From contig CAYYUK010000003.1 in NCBI GenBank assembly GCA_964474895.1, positions 1-57,675 of the forward strand: a DNA stretch of 57,675 bases. Direction: 5' to 3'. Shown piece after piece: positions 36,506 through 45,805 of this stretch. The translations under genes were made by a program, and so were the position numbers. This DNA is from CAYFNK01 sp964474895. GTDB lineage: Archaea; Nanobdellota; Nanobdellia; SCGC-AAA011-G17; PNOQ01. Every line of letters begins with the position of its first letter. The stretch's first letter is position 1. A model generated the notes under the pieces. That model saw only the letters and a program-made list of their open reading frames with translations, did no database searches and was not told the origin of the DNA.

Positions 36506-36829
36506 ATGTTAACAATAATACAAATAATATTCGTAATCTTTAGTTTATTTGCATTCAGCAGAGTGTTCATAAACATAAGAGACAAAAATTTAAGGGAAAA
36601 AGAAGCATTCTTCTGGTTAATTTTCTGGGGAATTGCAATAATAGTTTTACTATATCCAGGAGTTTCAACAACCATTTCAGAATTTCTTGGCATAGAGCGT
36701 GGTGTAGACTTAATAACTTATTCAGGACTAATACTCTTAGCATATATGATATTTAGATTATATGCAAAGCAAACAAGGATTGAAAGAAACATAACAAAGA
36801 TAGTTAGGACAATAGCAATCAAAAAATGA
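36506..36829 (+). CDS. DUF2304 small membrane protein
   Basis: A 107-residue protein with three likely helices (about 2-22, 34-52, 66-87). The family features are RDKNLREKEAFFWLIFW near residues 26-42 and IERGVDLITYSGLILLAYM. DUF2304 proteins almost always follow a polyprenyl-phosphate GT2 gene and are thought to assist it at the membrane. One base separates it from that gene, and it overlaps the next GT4 gene by ATGA. Confidence 0.88.
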   Translation: MLTIIQIIFVIFSLFAFSRVFINIRDKNLREKEAFFWLIFWGIAIIVLLYPGVSTTISEFLGIERGVDLITYSGLILLAYMIFRLYAKQTRIERNITKIVRTIAIKK

Positions 36830-37956
36830 GAATAGTATACATTACTGAATATTTCCCTTATCATGGAGAAGGGGACATAACTGGGGGGGCCGAATCCAGA
36901 TGCTTTAACATAGCAAAAGAACTGTCAAAAAAACATGAAATGATAGTAATTACCTCTTGGAAAAATGGACAAGAAAGAAAACATAATATTGGAAACATAA
37001 AGATTTACAGAGCAGGGCAAAGTCATGAGTATTCAAACGAAGGAGATATTCTTTCAAGATTAAAATTCTCAATAGCAGCATACAAAATCGCAAAAAAGAT
37101 TAAGGCAGATGTAATAGAAGGTTACAATTTCATAAGCTACTTACCAGCATTCTATGCTTCAAAAAAAACAAAATCCAAAAGTATCGCAACATATCACGAA
37201 ACATGGCTAGGTGAATGGATTAAAAATAAAGGGTTAATAACTGGAATACTTGGAGAAATATGGGAAAGGTGGACACTCTCAAGAAGATGGAATAAAATAA
37301 TTTCAGTAAGTAATTTCACAGCAAAGAGAATAAAAAAAAGGACAATAATAGTTCCAAATGGAATAAATATAGAATCATACACAAAAAAGGAAACAAAATT
37401 CAAAGAACCAACAGTCTGCTCCATCTCAAGATTAACACCAAAAAAGAGAGTTCAAGATTTAATTAAAGCAATAGCAATAGTAAAAAAAGAAATTCCAACT
37501 ATAAAACTAATAGTAATCGGAAAGGGTGACGAAATAACCAATCTAAAAAGTTTAGCAAATAGATTAAATTTACAAAAAAACATAGAATTCAAAGGTTTTG
37601 TAAAAGAACATAAAGATGTTATAAAATATCTAAAAAAATCACATATTTTTTGCTTACCAAGTATTCTAGAAGGATTTGGAATAGTTCTCCTAGAAGCAAT
37701 GGCATCAAGGACCCCTTACGTCTGCTCTGATATTGAAGTCCTAAAAGAAGTAACAATTGAAGGAAAGGGTGGGTTTATCTTCAAAAACAAAGATCCCAAA
37801 GATTTGGCAAATAGACTATTATTTCTTCTAAAAAACAATAAAATTTACAAACAAAAAATAGAAGAAGGAAACAATTTGGTAAAAAAATATGACTGGAAAT
37901 TAATTGCTAAAAGAATAGAAGGAGTATACAAAAATGAAAGTGCTATTCATATCTGA
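36826..37956 (+). CDS. GT4 glycosyltransferase
   Basis: A 376-residue GT-B enzyme. It begins with a typical acceptor-domain start (ITEYFPYHGEGDITGGAESR), has CSISRLTPKKRVQDLIKA at the beginning of the donor domain, and the E-x7-E signature in EGFGIVLLEAMAS (about 278-290). It lies in a run of overlapping genes, sharing ATGA with the DUF2304 gene before it and 23 bases with the GT4 after it. Sugar unknown. Confidence 0.9.
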   Translation: MRIVYITEYFPYHGEGDITGGAESRCFNIAKELSKKHEMIVITSWKNGQERKHNIGNIKIYRAGQSHEYSNEGDILSRLKFSIAAYKIAKKIKADVIEGYNFISYLPAFYASKKTKSKSIATYHETWLGEWIKNKGLITGILGEIWERWTLSRRWNKIISVSNFTAKRIKKRTIIVPNGINIESYTKKETKFKEPTVCSISRLTPKKRVQDLIKAIAIVKKEIPTIKLIVIGKGDEITNLKSLANRLNLQKNIEFKGFVKEHKDVIKYLKKSHIFCLPSILEGFGIVLLEAMASRTPYVCSDIEVLKEVTIEGKGGFIFKNKDPKDLANRLLFLLKNNKIYKQKIEEGNNLVKKYDWKLIAKRIEGVYKNESAIHI

Positions 37957-39178
37957 ATATTTCCCACCAAATGTTAAGGGGGGTGGTGAAATAAGTTGTT
38001 TCTTGCTAGCAAAGCACTTGATAAAAAGAGGGGTAGAAATACATGTACTAACTTCAAATTCAAAAGGATCGAAAGAAATTGAAGGAATAAACATTCATAG
38101 AAACTTAAAAACTGGAAAGAATCCTTCATCAATATTCTCAAATATAAAACGAACATTGGCATTTCCAAACTCAGTAAAAAAAGAAACTAAAAAACTAATA
38201 AGAAAATATAATTTTGACATCATCCATTATTTCAATACAACATCTGCATACGGGGTAATAAAAACTAAAATACCAAAAATAATGCACTCAAATTCCCCAG
38301 TCTTCTTCTGTCCAAAAGGTGATTTAATCTACAAAAATAAATCATTATATGATAAAAAAATAAATTATAGAGATTTCAAAAAAGAGTTCATAAACTCAAA
38401 ATATATTGCAAAAACAAAGAACTATTTCTTCATAAAACACAATCCAATATTTAGAAGATATCTATTCAGAGCATACAAAAAAAGAATCAAACTTCTAAAA
38501 AAATTCGACCATTTCCTGCCAATAAGTAATTTCTTAGCAGGAAGACTAAAATTGCTGGGTGTAAAAGAAAACAAAATAACAGTAATGCCAAACATAATTG
38601 AAATAGAAAAATTCAAGAAAACAACAGCGAAGAACGACAAACTAAGAATAACGTACTTGGGAAGCTACACAAAATTTAAAGGAATTTATACCCTACTTAA
38701 AGCATTAAAAAAATTAAAAAGAGACTACGTTTGCAACCTATACGGAGCAGGAAACATCGAACAAGAAATAAAAAAAAGAATTGAAAAGGACAACCTAAAA
38801 GTAAATTTAAATACAAAAAGAAACTATCAAAAAATACCTGAAGTTTTATCAAAAAGCAACGTGCTAGTTTTCCCTTCAGAAATACCCGAAGCATTTGGTA
38901 GGGTATTGGTTGAAGCAATGGCTGCAGGATGCATACCTGTCTCATCAAAGATAGGTGGAACCATAGACATAATAAAAGATAAAAAAAATGGATATTTTTT
39001 TGAACCTGGAAACATAGAACAGTTAACAGAAATACTAAATAAAATAGATTTAAGAAAAATAAAAAAAGAGGTGTTGATAAAGGAAGCTAAAAAATATAAT
39101 GGAGAAGATATTGCAAAGAAAGTTTTAACTGCATATAAAAAGATAACAAATGAAAATCTTAATGTTAGGCGTATATGA
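37934..39178 (+). CDS. GT4 glycosyltransferase
   Basis: A 414-residue GT-B enzyme. The N-terminal part has ISEYFPPNVKGGGEISCFLL and a middle insertion with FFCPKGDLIYKNKSLYDKK, related to the cysteine-containing segment of other GT4 enzymes in this island. The donor domain has YLGSYTKFKGIYTLLKAL and EAFGRVLVEAMAAG (about 316-329). It starts inside the previous gene and ends inside the next, so the three GT4 genes form one translationally coupled unit. Confidence 0.9.
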   Translation: MKVLFISEYFPPNVKGGGEISCFLLAKHLIKRGVEIHVLTSNSKGSKEIEGINIHRNLKTGKNPSSIFSNIKRTLAFPNSVKKETKKLIRKYNFDIIHYFNTTSAYGVIKTKIPKIMHSNSPVFFCPKGDLIYKNKSLYDKKINYRDFKKEFINSKYIAKTKNYFFIKHNPIFRRYLFRAYKKRIKLLKKFDHFLPISNFLAGRLKLLGVKENKITVMPNIIEIEKFKKTTAKNDKLRITYLGSYTKFKGIYTLLKALKKLKRDYVCNLYGAGNIEQEIKKRIEKDNLKVNLNTKRNYQKIPEVLSKSNVLVFPSEIPEAFGRVLVEAMAAGCIPVSSKIGGTIDIIKDKKNGYFFEPGNIEQLTEILNKIDLRKIKKEVLIKEAKKYNGEDIAKKVLTAYKKITNENLNVRRI

Positions 39179-40181
39179 TATCAACTTCTATTCAAGAGGA
39201 AGGATATTCTACAAGGGATTAAAATCAAACAGTATAAACACTTCAATATATTTGCCAAAAGGAAAATTAAAATACCTAAAATTAATAAAAAGAATTCTAA
39301 AAAGAGACTTCGACAAAATCATAGTCACTGGAAAATTTGTACTAATCACAAGCTGGTTAACAAAACCAATTCATAGGAAAAAAATAATCTTCGACGTATT
39401 CATTTCAGATTATGAAAATCTTGTACTAGACAGAAAAAAGGTAAAGAAAAACACCATAAAAGCAAAATTGCTAAAAATGGGAGATAAAGTATCATGTCTA
39501 CTATCAAACCACAACATATTAGATACAAATGAACACATAGCATACTTCTGTAAAGAATTTAAATTAAAGAAATCAAAGTTTAGCAAAGTATACGTTGGCG
39601 CAGACGACGAAATATTTAAACCATCTAAAATACCTAGCAACAAAGAAATAGAATTTCATGGAACATTTATACCCCTTCAAGGAATTGAGCACATAATAAG
39701 GGCTGCAAAAGAATTAGAAAAAGAAAAAATTAAATTCAAAATAATTGGAGAAGGAGACGAAAGCAAAAAAATACAAAAAGAAGCAGAAAAACTTAACATA
39801 AAAAACATAGAATTCATAAATAAAAATGTAAGTCTAACAGAACTTGCAAAAGAGATTCAAAAAAGCGAAATCTGTCTAGGGGTATTTGGAGATTCACAAA
39901 AAGCAAAAAACGTCATCCCAAACAAAGCATATGAAATAATAGCATCAAAAAAACCGTTAATAACAAGTGACACTCCTGGAATAAGAGAAGTATTCGAAGA
40001 TAAAAAAAATTGCCTCCTATGTAAACCTTATGATCATATAGATTTGGCTAAAAAGATAACTAAACTAAAAAACAATAAAAAACTAAAAGATAAAATATCG
40101 AACAATGGATATAAATTATTCAAAGAAAGATTTTCGATACAAAAAACTGGAGAAGCCCTACTAAAAGTTATAAATTCATAA
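39150..40181 (+). CDS. GT4 glycosyltransferase
   Basis: A 343-residue GT-B enzyme with ILMLGVYDINFYSRGRIFY at the start and a weak acceptor domain. The donor domain has FHGTFIPLQGIEHIIRAAKE and KIIGEGDESKKIQKEA. The usual E-x7-E is reduced: only NKAYEIIASKKPLITSD is recognisable. That suggests a diverged donor site, though the fold is clear. It starts 29 bases before the end of the preceding GT4 and its 3' end overlaps the convergent CgeB-like gene by 14 bases. Confidence 0.85.
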   Translation: MKILMLGVYDINFYSRGRIFYKGLKSNSINTSIYLPKGKLKYLKLIKRILKRDFDKIIVTGKFVLITSWLTKPIHRKKIIFDVFISDYENLVLDRKKVKKNTIKAKLLKMGDKVSCLLSNHNILDTNEHIAYFCKEFKLKKSKFSKVYVGADDEIFKPSKIPSNKEIEFHGTFIPLQGIEHIIRAAKELEKEKIKFKIIGEGDESKKIQKEAEKLNIKNIEFINKNVSLTELAKEIQKSEICLGVFGDSQKAKNVIPNKAYEIIASKKPLITSDTPGIREVFEDKKNCLLCKPYDHIDLAKKITKLKNNKKLKDKISNNGYKLFKERFSIQKTGEALLKVINS

Positions 40182-41127
40182 TTTTCAACATAGTCTTAAT
40201 TCTATCAACAACTTTGTGTTCTTCTAAAACTCTCTGATATCCAGCTTCAGAGATTCTATCTCTCTTTTCAGGTTGTTCCAAATAAAATCTTAATTTCTCT
40301 TTTAAATCATCAAGATCAGAATAACAAACAATTTCTTTATTTATTTTAAACAAATTGGGCAACTCAGATTTATAATCCACAAGTTGAAAGCTTTTAGTAG
40401 CTGGAAGCTCAAACGTCCTAAGATTAAGGCTTTCTTTCCCATGTAAAGCTTGCAGATTTAAATTGATTTTACTAGAATTAAAAAGCTTTGCAGCACTAAC
40501 GCCTGACAAATATTCTCTTTTCAGATTTTTAACAAGACCTCTTTTATTCTTCCAATTATGACCAAAAACTTGAACATTAAAATCTCCTAATTTTTCCATC
40601 AAATCTTCCCTTTCTGGCTCATAAGAACCCAAAAAAGAAATTTCATAAGGATATTTTCTTTCATTAAAAGGAATAATTGGTTTATGGGCGTCCTCGGGGT
40701 CTGCAGCTGCAGGTAAATAAAAAGAATTTGCACTTATTTCTCTTAACTTTTTCAAATAATAGGGATCAAAAACAAAAAAGAAATCATATTCTGAAATATT
40801 TTTTATCCTATTATAACTATAAAAATCACCAAAGGGACTATCTAATGTCCAATCTGCAGTTTTCACACCTGCAGAAGAAATTTCTTTTATAATTCCTTTT
40901 GGAATAATCTCTCCCTTTATGACTAAAAGTAAATCTGGATTAAACTTCAAAACTTCCTTTTTCAAAGAATTGCTCACCAGAGTTCTAGCAACGGGAAGTC
41001 TTCCAAATTTAGAAGCTCTGTAATTAAAAAATCCAACCTCATGACCAAGAGCTTCAAATGCTTTCTTACACTGATAATAAAAACTAGGGTATTCTGCGTC
41101 TCCCGGACCAGTCAAAAAAACTCTCAT
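40168..41127 (-). CDS. CgeB-like glycosyltransferase
   Basis: A 319-residue protein of the CgeB/DUF3880 plus Glyco_trans_1_2 type. The N-terminal half contains DLLLVIKGEIIP and TADWTLDSPFG; the C-terminal half contains ISFLGSYEPEREDLMEKL, VFGHNWKNK, NLNLQALHGKESLNLRTFEL and the helix-rich end EAGYQRVLEEH. These are the conserved points of the family, which adds sugars to surface structures such as spore maturation glycans and polysaccharides. It shares one symmetric TATA box with the divergent FemAB-like gene. Confidence 0.85.
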   Translation of the reverse strand: MRVFLTGPGDAEYPSFYYQCKKAFEALGHEVGFFNYRASKFGRLPVARTLVSNSLKKEVLKFNPDLLLVIKGEIIPKGIIKEISSAGVKTADWTLDSPFGDFYSYNRIKNISEYDFFFVFDPYYLKKLREISANSFYLPAAADPEDAHKPIIPFNERKYPYEISFLGSYEPEREDLMEKLGDFNVQVFGHNWKNKRGLVKNLKREYLSGVSAAKLFNSSKINLNLQALHGKESLNLRTFELPATKSFQLVDYKSELPNLFKINKEIVCYSDLDDLKEKLRFYLEQPEKRDRISEAGYQRVLEEHKVVDRIKTMLKIMNL

Positions 41128-41148
41128 ATAGGGAAAAAATTAAAAATC

Positions 41149-41156
41149 TTTTTAAG
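41149..41156. promoter_or_regulatory. Shared TATA box between CgeB-like and FemAB-like genes
   Basis: tttttaag (cttaaaaa on the other strand) is centred 25.5 bases from both ATGs, exactly in the middle of a 50-base gap. No other AT-rich box at the right distance is present for either gene. Confidence 0.6.
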
Positions 41157-41177
41157 TATTATGAAACACCAAAAAAC

Positions 41178-42107
41178 ATGCTAACTTTCGAAAAACTAGA
41201 TAAGAACAACAAAGAAGAATGGAATAATTTTGTAGACAAAACACCTAACGGAAGATTTGAGCATAAAACCGACTTTATAGATTTTTTAGAAAAAAACAAA
41301 GGAAATTTAGAAAGTTTTCTAATAAAAGAAAATAATAAACTAATAGCAACTATCTCATTATTCAAAGAAAATATTTTTCTATTCAAAAGATACTCTTCAC
41401 AAGGAATTGTAACCAAAGAAAATATAAATGTAAGAAAAATTATAAAAGAGCTAATAAAGAAAACAGGTAAAGCAACATATATAAGAATAAATAAATTAAA
41501 TGCAAAAGTGAAGAAAACAGTTCCAGAAACTTTCATACTAAACATAAAAGACAAAACAATAAAAGAAATATTTAACAAAGAATTAGAATCAAGAGCAAGA
41601 AGAGCAATAAAAAAAGCAGAAAGAAACAATTTAAAACTAAAAATATCAAACTCAAAAGAAGAGTTAAAAAAATTCTATCCAATTTATCAAAATAAAATGA
41701 AAGAATTCAAAAGTAAGGAAAGTTCTTTAGATTCGTTAAAAAAACTAATGAAAAACAAAAACTACAGTTTGTTTAACGTTTATTCAAAAGACAAGGTAAT
41801 TGCAGGTGGGACAATGATGATTTACAAAAACATGATAACAAACCATTTAGCAGCATCTGACAAAAACTATTTAGAATTTGCACCAAACAACTTTCTTTAT
41901 TACAACATGATTAAATTCGCAAAAGAAAAAAATTTAGAAATTGTAAATTACGGTCCATCATTAAAAACAGATAGGGTCGCAAAGTTTAAAGAATCTATGG
42001 GTGGAAAACCAATCGGATTTGAAGAACACATAATCCTAAACAAACTACCATATTCACTATTCAAGTTATTATCTTACATCTTACTAAAAATAAAAAAAAT
42101 TATTTAA
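41178..42107 (+). CDS. FemAB/GNAT-like acyltransferase
   Basis: A 309-residue protein with the double-GNAT layout of FemAB-type proteins (Acetyltransf_6). The first half has EEWNNFVDKTPNGRFEHKTD and the second has NKELESRARRAIKKAERNN, a helical arm, KDKVIAGGTMMIYKN, and NFLYYNMIKFAKEKN then NYGPSL. In bacteria such proteins add amino acids to cell-wall peptides or acylate sugars. An archaeon has no murein, so transfer of an amino acid or acyl group to a surface glycan is more likely. The gene is very lysine-rich. Family confident, substrate unknown. Confidence 0.85.
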   Translation: MLTFEKLDKNNKEEWNNFVDKTPNGRFEHKTDFIDFLEKNKGNLESFLIKENNKLIATISLFKENIFLFKRYSSQGIVTKENINVRKIIKELIKKTGKATYIRINKLNAKVKKTVPETFILNIKDKTIKEIFNKELESRARRAIKKAERNNLKLKISNSKEELKKFYPIYQNKMKEFKSKESSLDSLKKLMKNKNYSLFNVYSKDKVIAGGTMMIYKNMITNHLAASDKNYLEFAPNNFLYYNMIKFAKEKNLEIVNYGPSLKTDRVAKFKESMGGKPIGFEEHIILNKLPYSLFKLLSYILLKIKKII

Positions 42108-42798
42108 CTTTTCTAAGCTTCAAAATTAAAACCCTCGCCAAGAAAGGTTTCAAAACCCTACCGATTGTTTTCTCAAATAAAAATTTAGATTTATTAGACT
42201 TCAAAAAAGGAGGATACGTATAAAAAGATTTGATTTCTTCTATCTTAAGACCGGCTTCCTTTTCTAAATAATTTCTCAACCCAAATATTCCAAAGTAATA
42301 CTGATCTGTATCTTTCTTACTCAGATATCTAAACAATCTTTTAAATAAATTGCCAGAAAAAAGATAATACATGTTGTAAAATCGCAAATAATCTAAAATT
42401 AAAATACCTCCTGGTTTAACGACTCTCTTAACTTCCCCTATTGCCCCTGGAAGTGTTGCAGCAGAGGTATAACCTGTACTAAGAACAATATCATAAGATT
42501 CATCCCCATAACTCATATTCAAAACATCTTGCTTTTCAACAACAACATCTGTACCAGAAAGTTTCTCCTTAGTCTTAGAAATTGCTTCATCTTCCATATC
42601 AATAGCTGTGATCTTAAGATTAGTCTTATCACTCAATATTTTTGTAAAACCACCATATCCACAACCAATATCAAGTAACTTAGACGCACTTTCAGAATTA
42701 ATCCAATCCAAAACTATCCTGCCTGTAAGAAAATATACTAAATTCTTATCTTCATTGTACCAAGTCTTGCTAAACCAATCTGCTTTTCCGTTTTTCAT
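42100..42798 (-). CDS. SAM-dependent methyltransferase
   Basis: A 232-residue class I methyltransferase with motif I LLDIGCGYGGF (about 40-50), AIDMEDEAI as the acidic loop, and VVKPGGILILDY in motif III. A C-terminal helical extension (about 140-232) is typical of enzymes acting on glycans or lipids. I place the start at the ATG preceding KNGKADWF; a longer frame would extend 17 residues into the upstream gene. It still overlaps the GT2 gene before it by 29 bases, so the two are coupled. Confidence 0.82.
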   Translation of the reverse strand: MKNGKADWFSKTWYNEDKNLVYFLTGRIVLDWINSESASKLLDIGCGYGGFTKILSDKTNLKITAIDMEDEAISKTKEKLSGTDVVVEKQDVLNMSYGDESYDIVLSTGYTSAATLPGAIGEVKRVVKPGGILILDYLRFYNMYYLFSGNLFKRLFRYLSKKDTDQYYFGIFGLRNYLEKEAGLKIEEIKSFYTYPPFLKSNKSKFLFEKTIGRVLKPFLARVLILKLRKVK

Positions 42799-43858
42799 TA
42801 AGCAAAACCTCCTTAACAGGAATTCTAAACAATCTACAGTATAATACAAAAAGAAAATTTAATCCATTTAAAATCTTCTTTAGAAAACTTCCACTTATTA
42901 TTCCAGAATCCTGAAACTTCCCGCTCATATGATTAAGAATATACTTATCATCCTCTTTTCTCCCTTTTTGCAAAATTCTCCTCCTCTCTCTAATTTTATC
43001 AAAATTTTTAATCAGCCAAGAATAAGATTTAATTTTTGACCCCATTTGTTTAGGAAAATAAAAAAAGTAGAAAACCTGAGAAACAAAGATTAATGGAAGA
43101 AGTTTAAACAAAGTTTTCTTCTCAAAAAACAAAAACAAACTCATGAGTCTATTTTTGGTTGCATGAAATGCAGATAAAGAAGTTTTAGTTCTTTGGAAAG
43201 TATTCTGACTCAAATGTGTATATGGAGCATCCAGCACTTTCATACACTTCCCACCCCTTAGATAAACAAGCAAACCAAGATAAATTTCTTCTCCGCCAAA
43301 AAAGTAATCTGCAAAAAATGGTTCAGACATAATAAAATCCTTATCATACATACAACCGGATCCGGTTAGAGCAACAGACTCTCTAAGCGCTTTACCTATG
43401 AGTGACTTATCAAAATAAGGAGCATCAAAAGCAACAGTGGTCAAAGTAGTGTTTCTTCCAGGATAACCCTCTAAAAAATCAGAAAAAGATCCATTAACAC
43501 CATAAACATTTTCATTGGTTTCCATAACCTCAATCAGCCGACCAATATACTCTTTAGGGATAACTGTATCATTATCAAAAAAAGCTACGTACTTAGATTC
43601 CTCTGAAGAATTCCTAAATCCAATATTACGACCTTCGGCAGAACCAACATTTTCTTCATTAAAAATCAATTTAATTTTCTCGTTCTTAGTATAGTTTCTT
43701 TTCAAAGAGCTAATAGCCTCTGGCTCAGAACCTTGATCAACAAGCACAATTTCAAAATTAGGATAATCAGTTATTAAAACGCTATTTATACAATTCAACG
43801 TCATGTCTAAGTTATTCCAACTTAAAACAACAACCGAAACTTTTGGAAACTCACTCAT
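42770..43858 (-). CDS. GT2 glycosyltransferase, rhamnosyltransferase-like
   Basis: A 362-residue GT-A enzyme: VSVVVLSWNNLDMTLNCINS at the start, NVGSAEGRNIGF, FFDNDTVIP (metal site, about 91-99) and GGEEIYLGLLVYLRGGK with the likely catalytic acid (about 198-214). A hydrophobic stretch near residue 265 may touch the membrane. This is the WbbL-like branch that adds rhamnose or similar sugars to polymers. It overlaps the NodB-like gene upstream by eight bases on the same strand. Confidence 0.88.
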   Translation of the reverse strand: MSEFPKVSVVVLSWNNLDMTLNCINSVLITDYPNFEIVLVDQGSEPEAISSLKRNYTKNEKIKLIFNEENVGSAEGRNIGFRNSSEESKYVAFFDNDTVIPKEYIGRLIEVMETNENVYGVNGSFSDFLEGYPGRNTTLTTVAFDAPYFDKSLIGKALRESVALTGSGCMYDKDFIMSEPFFADYFFGGEEIYLGLLVYLRGGKCMKVLDAPYTHLSQNTFQRTKTSLSAFHATKNRLMSLFLFFEKKTLFKLLPLIFVSQVFYFFYFPKQMGSKIKSYSWLIKNFDKIRERRRILQKGRKEDDKYILNHMSGKFQDSGIISGSFLKKILNGLNFLFVLYCRLFRIPVKEVLLNEKRKSRLV

Positions 43859-44693
43859 TTTTTACAAGTCCTTGATAATCTTTAAGTGATAAAAACTGTA
43901 CTTTAAAACTTTCTTCTAATTTATTAAAATATTGAGTAACAAGTTTAATATCATTTCTAGATTCAAAATCCCAATTATGACACATAAAATTAAGCAATGG
44001 AACTTTATTTTCGGGCCAGCTTTGAGCTATTTTCTTTGACAAATTAAAAAACCTATCAACCCCCCTAGATTTAAGATTACTAAACATCAAAGAATCATAC
44101 TTAAGATAAGGAACCACTCTTTTGAACTTTAAATTTGGCTTAAAATATCTGGAAACTGGAATCTCGAGTATCTTTTTTTCTTCATTTGGCAAAAAATTGG
44201 GATTATGTGGGTTTTCAGAAGAATCCACTTTATATCCTTGCTCAAACAAAACAGACTTCAGCCCACTTCCAATAGAAAATTTGGGGCATCTAAATGAAAT
44301 TGGTCTAACATTCAAAATATCCTTAATCAATTCGGTAGATTTCTTAACATTCTCAAATCTACTTCCTGCTTTTTCTTTATTAGATATCCACCAATCATCC
44401 CCCAATGCTAAATGGCCAAATCCATGTGATCCAACTTCATGTTTATCCAAACCAAATGATTTATTCTTCAAAAGAGAAGTCTCAACAAAAAAAGTGCCCT
44501 TGCCATAATCTTTCAAAAAATCCAAAATAGAATTCAACTGTTTAACTTCAAAATTTCCTTTTGTATCTCTTTCGAGATCAAGAGTAAATGAAAATAGTAT
44601 TTTATCAACATCTCTAAGAGTTCTATTTTTAAACAAATCAAAAAAATAAACAGGATTTCTCCTATCTTTTAATAACTTAATCGCTTCTATCAA
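43851..44693 (-). CDS. Polysaccharide deacetylase (NodB-like)
   Basis: A 280-residue CE4-type protein. Motif 1 is FTLDLERD (D39 as base, E41 in place of the usual second D). Motif 2 is SHGFGH, giving the metal-binding H90-x3-H94. Motif 3 is FRCPKFSIG. The next strands (VPLLNFMCHNWDFES) carry the late histidine of motif 5. CE4 enzymes remove N- or O-acetyl groups from glycans. The T-x-D-x-E form resembles other glycan-cluster members and may not need the classical site. No signal peptide is present, so it acts in the cytoplasm on a glycan under assembly. Confidence 0.86.
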   Translation of the reverse strand: MIEAIKLLKDRRNPVYFFDLFKNRTLRDVDKILFSFTLDLERDTKGNFEVKQLNSILDFLKDYGKGTFFVETSLLKNKSFGLDKHEVGSHGFGHLALGDDWWISNKEKAGSRFENVKKSTELIKDILNVRPISFRCPKFSIGSGLKSVLFEQGYKVDSSENPHNPNFLPNEEKKILEIPVSRYFKPNLKFKRVVPYLKYDSLMFSNLKSRGVDRFFNLSKKIAQSWPENKVPLLNFMCHNWDFESRNDIKLVTQYFNKLEESFKVQFLSLKDYQGLVKNE

Positions 44694-45753
44694 TTTCTTC
44701 TCTCACTACATCTTTAAACTTACTAATAAATACTTCTTTGGAAAATAATTTTGCCCTTCTTTCACAAGGGTCCTTCATAGAAATGGCCTTATCCTTATCC
44801 AATGTATTAACTGCTCCAATAATCTCAGATTTTGTTGGGTTAATCAGCAACCCCGTTTTACCACCAATAATTGATTCTGCAAAGCCTTTATCTCCTGAAG
44901 CAATCATCGGTTTTCCAGAAGCCATGCTCTCTATTGCAATCATTCCAAAATCTTCAAAATACGATGCTGCAACCGAAGCTATGCAAGTTCCATAAAGGCT
45001 AATCAACTTCTCATCTGAGACCCAACCAAGAACACTAATATTATTTGAGCCTTCTGCCAATTCCTTAATTTTATCTAAATCTGAACCACCACTAGCAACA
45101 ACCAGCTTTTTATCTGGCATACTTTTAAATGCCTCAACAATGGCATCAACTCTTTTGTCAGGAGTAAGTCTGGCTGGAGAAAAATAAAAATCATCTGAAG
45201 AAACATAATTAAACTTATCCAAATCAACAAAAGGATGTATCACTGTGGCATCTCTACCATAAATACTTCTAACTCTTCCAGCAACATTTCTAGAATTTGT
45301 AACAATTTTAGAAACAAATCCAACGTTCTTTCTATCATTCATTTTTAGAAAAGGAATGGCGAGTCTAACAAGCACTCTCTTGAAAAAGTTTATGTGTGCT
45401 AAGTCTTCTTTAGTAGTACTATATAACCAAATTGTAGGAGAATGACAGTACCACAAGCTCTTTTTGTTACGTCTAGCGGCAGAAAGAGAAGCACCCCCAT
45501 GCATTATAATTAGATCATAATTAAGCTTTAATTTGCCAAACTTATAACGATTAATAAGAGACCATACTCTTCGTGGAAGATTTTGATTGTTTATAACCTT
45601 AATATCGAAATCTGAAAACTCTTCAAAAGTAGTTTCTGGAGAGTATTTACCAGTGTAAATATCTGCACCATACATCTCTGCTTGAAGAAGAACAACTCTT
45701 TCAATTCCACCTTTGTTTTCCAAAGCATCAACCAAAATTGCAACCTTTGCCAT
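44677..45753 (-). CDS. GT4 glycosyltransferase
   Basis: A 358-residue GT-B enzyme. Its N-terminal domain has VDALENKGGIERVVLLQAEM, and the middle has WYCHSPTIWLY, a feature of ALG2/ALG11-like mannosyltransferases. The donor domain opens with YFSPARLTPDKRVDAIVEAF and has EDFGMIAIESMASGKP (about 268-283). Mannosyl transfer is a reasonable guess from these features. The first of four minus-strand genes, its ATG lies 27.5 bases from a TATA box shared with the divergent GT4. Confidence 0.88.
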   Translation of the reverse strand: MAKVAILVDALENKGGIERVVLLQAEMYGADIYTGKYSPETTFEEFSDFDIKVINNQNLPRRVWSLINRYKFGKLKLNYDLIIMHGGASLSAARRNKKSLWYCHSPTIWLYSTTKEDLAHINFFKRVLVRLAIPFLKMNDRKNVGFVSKIVTNSRNVAGRVRSIYGRDATVIHPFVDLDKFNYVSSDDFYFSPARLTPDKRVDAIVEAFKSMPDKKLVVASGGSDLDKIKELAEGSNNISVLGWVSDEKLISLYGTCIASVAASYFEDFGMIAIESMASGKPMIASGDKGFAESIIGGKTGLLINPTKSEIIGAVNTLDKDKAISMKDPCERRAKLFSKEVFISKFKDVVREEIDRSD

Positions 45754-45776
45754 TAAAAAAATCAGCTACACAACCT

Positions 45777-45784
45777 ATTTAAAT
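45777..45784. promoter_or_regulatory. Shared palindromic TATA box between two GT4 genes
   Basis: atttaaat is its own reverse complement. It lies 27.5 bases from the ATG on the left and 25.5 from the ATG at 45806 on the right. This spacing also decides the right-hand start against a TTG four codons upstream. Confidence 0.65.
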
Positions 45785-45805
45785 TTAGCTTAATTGAGAT
45801 TCATA

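Noticed and set aside
42770..42849. An 80-base same-strand overlap between a GT2 and a methyltransferase gene suggesting a frameshift.
   Set aside because: Starting the methyltransferase at the ATG at 42798 gives a normal N terminus and a 29-base overlap, like others in this island.
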